From Pseudobutyrivibrio sp. UBA1225 (GTDB lineage Bacteria; Bacillota; Clostridia; Lachnospirales; Lachnospiraceae), in assembly GCA_002309345.1 (NCBI GenBank), contig DBWZ01000047.1, forward strand, positions 1-27,167: a stretch of DNA of 27,167 bases, written 5' to 3'. The translations under genes and the position numbers were made by a program. This document shows, piece after piece, positions 23,815 to 27,167 of this stretch (position 1 is the stretch's first letter; every line of letters starts with the position of its first letter). The notes under the pieces are model-generated. The model was given only the letters and a program-made list of their open reading frames with translations, made no database searches and had not been told where the DNA came from.

Positions 23815-25248
23815 TTATATTTCCTCACCATTTGTCTCTATAACATTTTTATACCAATCAAATGACTTTTTCTTATATCTTTCTCCACTTCCGCTTCCAT
23901 CATTATTGATATCAACATAAATGAATCCATATCGCTTGCGATACTCTCCGGTTGTAAAGGACACTACATCGATGCATCCCCACGGTGTATATCCCATCAA
24001 ATCCACACCATCCTCCTCAACAGCTTTCTTCATTTCTTTAATGTGCTCTGCCAGATAGGTGATACGATAGCTGTCGTCACAGGTCTTATCTTCATTTAAT
24101 TCATCAAAAGCACCCAGACCATTTTCCACAATAAACATCGGAAGCTCATATCTTTCATAAAGTACATTTAAGGCATAGCGTAATCCCACAGGATCAATGC
24201 CCCATCCCCAATCTGAGACCTTAATATGCGGATTATTTACAACGCCTGCACCAACGGCAACATTTGCAGCGTCTATCTCATTCTCTGCAGATTTCTTAAC
24301 TGTCTGTGACATGTAATATGAGAATCCAATGAAATCTACCTTACCGTTTGCAAGAATCTCAGCATCACCGGGTTCCATAACCGGACCATTTCCTGTCCGT
24401 TCCCAATCTTTCAAAACATACTTAGGATAATGCCCTCTGGCATGAACATCTGCAAAGAAGAATTTCTCATGATTTTTTTTATTTGCAAAGAGAATATCCT
24501 CAGGTGCACATGAATACGGATAATACGGCACCATAGCGATCATACAGCCTATTTGAAAATCAGGGTTGATTTCGTGCCCTTTCTTGACTGTAAGTGCTGA
24601 TGCCAAAAATTCATGGTGAGCAGCCTGATACATTGCATGTTTAGGATTATCAAGCTGCGAATAGCGTATACCAGAATTTGTCCAACCAAAAATGTCGTTT
24701 GCCATCATAGCCTGATTGTTAATCTCGTTGAAGGTCATCCAGTATTTAACCTTATCCTTATAGCGCAGCATTACAGTCGTAGCATAGCGAACAAAGAAAT
24801 CAACGAGTTTTCTGTTTGTCCATCCACCATATTCTTTCACCAAATGATAGGGCATTTCAAAATGTGAAAGTGTAATAACCGGTTCTATGTTATGCTTCAA
24901 CATTTCATCAAATAAATCATCATAAAACTGCAAGCCTTTTTCATTAGGCCCCGTTTCATCACCTTTTGGAAAGATTCGACTCCATGAAATAGATGTCCGA
25001 AAGCACTTGAATCCAAGCTCGGCAAATAAAGCAATATCATCCTTGTAAGTATGGTAAAAATCAATTCCTTTGTGATTTGGATAATATTCTCCTTCCACCA
25101 CTCCATCAGTAATGCGACGTTTAATCGTATTAGATCCACCAGTCATCACATCCGATACTGATGGGCCTCTTCCATCTTCATTCCATCCACCTTCTAACTG
25201 ATGAGCTGCAACTGCACCTCCCCATAAAAAATCCTTTGGCAATGACAT
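23815..25248 (-). CDS. bglA: 6-phospho-beta-glucosidase, glycoside hydrolase family 1
   Basis: A full-length 477-residue cytosolic enzyme. The acid/base Glu175 is in TFNEIN and the nucleophile Glu375 in IVENG. Ser430, Lys438 and Tyr440 in CIDVVSFTTGEYRKRYGFIYVD form the phosphate-binding signature of the 6-phospho branch, so the substrate should be a PTS-imported beta-glucoside such as cellobiose 6-phosphate. No PTS gene is adjacent. AGGAGAG precedes the ATG by seven bases. The AraC-type gene on the other side of the intergenic region is the likely regulator. Confidence 0.93.
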   Translation of the reverse strand: MSLPKDFLWGGAVAAHQLEGGWNEDGRGPSVSDVMTGGSNTIKRRITDGVVEGEYYPNHKGIDFYHTYKDDIALFAELGFKCFRTSISWSRIFPKGDETGPNEKGLQFYDDLFDEMLKHNIEPVITLSHFEMPYHLVKEYGGWTNRKLVDFFVRYATTVMLRYKDKVKYWMTFNEINNQAMMANDIFGWTNSGIRYSQLDNPKHAMYQAAHHEFLASALTVKKGHEINPDFQIGCMIAMVPYYPYSCAPEDILFANKKNHEKFFFADVHARGHYPKYVLKDWERTGNGPVMEPGDAEILANGKVDFIGFSYYMSQTVKKSAENEIDAANVAVGAGVVNNPHIKVSDWGWGIDPVGLRYALNVLYERYELPMFIVENGLGAFDELNEDKTCDDSYRITYLAEHIKEMKKAVEEDGVDLMGYTPWGCIDVVSFTTGEYRKRYGFIYVDINNDGSGSGERYKKKSFDWYKNVIETNGEEI

Positions 25249-25265
25249 TATTTTTCTCTCCTATC

Positions 25266-25361
25266 TTAAAAATCCACCTTATCCTGATCAAGTCCCGATT
25301 CACCGAAATTATCCAGTAAATCATATTCAAGTCCTGCTTCAAGCTTTTCTATCTCAGTCAT
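25266..25361 (-). pseudogene. Short ORF resembling the N-terminus of a sugar O-acetyltransferase
   Basis: ATG at 25361 opens a 31-residue frame starting MTEIEKLEAGLEYDLLD, which resembles the N-terminus of maltose/galactoside acetyltransferases (MTE-EK--AG--YD). It then loses similarity and stops at 25266. A G-rich GGGGG precedes the ATG by six bases. The stop is 17 bp before bglA. It is either the stump of a deleted acetyltransferase or a short translated leader of bglA. Confidence 0.4.
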
Positions 25362-25534
25362 GCAAAACCCCCAATCTTTCTGCTTTACTAAGCTATTTAT
25401 ATACACTGCAAAAACCAATCGCTCTTTCCATCTCCCTCATAGAACACTCCCAATAATCTTAGCATCCAACAGGATTTCCAATCGTTTATGACAAGAGAAT
25501 AATATATGTACGGATAAAGATATATAAATATACA

Positions 25535-25557
25535 ACTATTTATGTTAGAATCCAACT
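25535..25557 (+). promoter_or_regulatory. Extended -10 immediately upstream of the AraC-type gene
   Basis: TGT-TAGAAT lies six bases before the ATG and no Shine-Dalgarno sequence is visible, so the start point would fall on or next to the ATG. A good -35 is absent. Confidence 0.4.
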
Positions 25558-26361
25558 ATGGATAACAGAGAAATTTTAGATGAACAAAATAAGAGACTGA
25601 TAATAGCAACTTTTCTTCAGAGGGAAACGGATAGATACCACCATTCCTATGATGAAGAGCTCCTGCAATACGAATATCTGCGCGATGGTGACCCTAGGGC
25701 AATCCCTGAGAGCATCCGTCTTTTCAGAACAGGCATCTCAGGAAAACTTTCCGAGAATCCAGTAAGAGATAAGAAATATCTTTTTGTTGCTTCCACTACC
25801 CTTGCTACGCGCTTTGCCATTGAGGGAGGAATGGAAGCACAGTCTGCTTATAATCTCAGTGATCTGTATATTCAGAAAATGGATATGTTGAAAACCGTCG
25901 ATGAAATTTATGAGCTTCATACAGCCATGATCACTGACTTTACTGAAAAGCTTTCGAATATACGCAAAAATAGCTCAAATGCTGTGGTCAATTCAGATAA
26001 TGAGGATTCTTCGCCCGTTAGCAAGTCGGTCTATATGGCTCTGGACTATATTTACTATCATCTTCACGAAAAGATAACGCTTGAAGATATCGGCCGCCAT
26101 GTTCATATGTCCCCCAATTATCTGAACAGTCTTTTTAAAAAAGAAAAAGGCTGCACAATCCAGACCTACATCAAGTATAAAAGGATTGAGGCAGCCAAAC
26201 ACATGCTCTTATATTCAGATTATTCCGAGAGTGCCATAAGTGAATTCCTTGCATTCTCTTCAACCAGCTATTTTATCAAGACTTTCCGTGAAGTGACAAG
26301 GCTTACCCCACGGGAATATCAGAAAAAGAACTATCGAAAACATAGCAGGTGGAAAAAGTAA
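25558..26361 (+). CDS. AraC family transcriptional regulator
   Basis: A 267-residue protein. The C-terminal 100 residues hold the two helix-turn-helix motifs of AraC: ITLEDIGRHVHMSPNYLNSLFKKEKG and the second with SAISEFLAFSSTSYFIKTFREVTRLTPREYQ. The N-terminal 150 residues are a helical region without a cupin signature, seen in regulators near sugar genes. It is divergent from bglA and probably controls it, with a beta-glucoside or its phosphate as likely signal; this is inference from position. Confidence 0.9.
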   Translation: MDNREILDEQNKRLIIATFLQRETDRYHHSYDEELLQYEYLRDGDPRAIPESIRLFRTGISGKLSENPVRDKKYLFVASTTLATRFAIEGGMEAQSAYNLSDLYIQKMDMLKTVDEIYELHTAMITDFTEKLSNIRKNSSNAVVNSDNEDSSPVSKSVYMALDYIYYHLHEKITLEDIGRHVHMSPNYLNSLFKKEKGCTIQTYIKYKRIEAAKHMLLYSDYSESAISEFLAFSSTSYFIKTFREVTRLTPREYQKKNYRKHSRWKK

Positions 26362-26600
26362 ATTGCAGAAGTGATTCACTTTCGGCATACAAAAAACACC
26401 CCAGGACAGATGTCCATATTCCGCGATCAAAAATAATACTCTGATTTTACTTTCTACTCATTAAATCTTTGTCTGTCTTTTGTAAGATTATCTTCCAATA
26501 GAACTACCATCTATTCCTATGATTTCTTGGTTCATTTTATTCAATATCAACCCGACCAAATATTAATACTTATAGACAAGCGGAATTTGCTAAATCATTT

Positions 26601-27167
26601 TTACCTGTTCATCATTAAAACCTTATTTATCCATTGTATGGTTTGCTCAATAACATCATTTGCTTTAGATTCGTTAGGCATTAGAACATTAAAAGTATGA
26701 TTGGAGTTTTTTACGATTACAGTCTTGCTGTTTTCATTTTTGCTGTTTTCCACAATTTCTTTTGCATGATAATAGGGAACCAGTTCATCTTTGTCGCCAG
26801 CTATAGCCAATATAGGACCTTCGTACATTCTCAATCCCATCATTGGAGTTGTATCACGAATGTCATCAAACCATTTTTTTGAAAGCAGCAAGTTCTCTCG
26901 CCAAAACATCGGTATCTTTGCATAACCGTTTTCCAATGCTTCTTGATAATACTCATCGAACCATCCTTTGAACACTCCTATACCATCATGACATGCACCA
27001 GACCAACTTATCGCAAATTTTATCGAATGGACTTCTTTTAATAGCTCTGCCATTACACGGGCTCCTTGACTAAATCCTAAAATACCAATATTGTTACAGT
27101 CAATAAAGTCCTGCGTGTAAAGATACTGATAAACTTTTTTTGTATCATTCACTTCTCCACAAAAGCT
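26601..27167 (-). CDS. Alpha/beta hydrolase, 5' end outside the window
   Basis: The frame runs to the window edge with no stop, so it is partial. A GTG at 27152 exists but lies too close to its GGAG, and the fold needs strands before it. Seen here: nucleophile elbow GFSQG, Asp in AGDKDELVP, and His in NSNHTF, giving a Ser-Asp-His triad. The TPMMGLRMYEGPILAIAG section is typical of dienelactone hydrolase/acyl-peptidase-like esterases. The substrate is unknown. Confidence 0.82.
   Translation of the reverse strand, partial: SFCGEVNDTKKVYQYLYTQDFIDCNNIGILGFSQGARVMAELLKEVHSIKFAISWSGACHDGIGVFKGWFDEYYQEALENGYAKIPMFWRENLLLSKKWFDDIRDTTPMMGLRMYEGPILAIAGDKDELVPYYHAKEIVENSKNENSKTVIVKNSNHTFNVLMPNESKANDVIEQTIQWINKVLMMNR

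Larger units (their letters stand above)
25249..25557. other. Intergenic region between bglA and the AraC-type regulator
   Basis: A 309-bp divergent region. It holds a short minus-strand frame (25266-25361, separate entry), the bglA ribosome site, and an extended -10 for the regulator just before its ATG. A TGTATATAAAT sequence near 25390-25400 on the minus strand may be a bglA -10, but it has no good -35. No clear cre or palindromic operator was seen. Confidence 0.5.

Noticed and set aside
26400..26470. Possible terminator with GGAC/GTCC palindrome on the minus strand
   Set aside because: The stem is only four or five base pairs and lies about 200 bp from the hydrolase stop; too weak to call.
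26491..26550. Minus-strand 15-residue frame starting MNQEIIGIDG
   Set aside because: Very short, no ribosome site and no secure similarity.

Overview
The window looks like chromosome of a low-GC Gram-positive anaerobe of the Clostridia, most like Lachnospiraceae (Butyrivibrio/Pseudobutyrivibrio type). The grounds are AT-rich intergenic DNA, strong AGGAGG ribosome sites, TTGACA/TATAAT promoters, and a gene set (DUF815 ATPase, OFA-type MFS, dlt-like genes, TraX-like membrane protein, GH1 phospho-glucosidase) common in that group. Species-level placement is inference. No phage, CRISPR array, rRNA or intact transposase was seen.

Layout. 1-2650: two tRNA-Leu genes point outward (one cut by the window edge) and enclose an MBOAT/SGNH acyl-transfer pair on the minus strand. 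2652-2906: a bidirectional terminator, a long GC-rich hairpin and a small element with inverted ends flanked by 16-bp direct repeats. 2915-10201: the centrepiece, a minus-strand operon with its own promoter and a palindrome at the predicted transcription start. Its order is membrane transglutaminase-like protein, Asp/Glu-type racemase, DltA-like adenylating ligase, carrier protein, DltB-like MBOAT, DltD-like SGNH protein, D-aminoacyl-tRNA deacylase. 10265-13517: HerA-like ATPase, MgtC-family protein and PgeF/YfiH. 13725-17848: flavin-type oxidase, OFA transporter, DUF815 ATPase, an internally deleted racemase remnant and a 2H phosphoesterase. 17943-21812: chemoreceptor, VOC protein plus P-loop kinase, TraX-like protein. 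21928-23598: small membrane ORFs and an acyltransferase-3. 23692-26361: DUF4143 remnant, 6-phospho-beta-glucosidase and a divergent AraC regulator. 26601-end: a partial alpha/beta hydrolase.

How the genes work together. The dlt-like operon carries everything expected for making a D-amino acid, activating it, loading it on a carrier, passing it across the membrane and esterifying a surface polymer. It also carries the deacylase that removes D-amino acids from tRNA. The ligase lacks the Cys of true DltA and, aligned by eye, has Lys in its binding pocket, so the donor may not be D-alanine. An acidic D-amino acid would fit the neighbouring racemase, but this is a hypothesis. The SGNH partner has Cys in place of the usual nucleophilic Ser. 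The remaining genes are mostly ordinary housekeeping or accessory loci with visible promoters and terminators.
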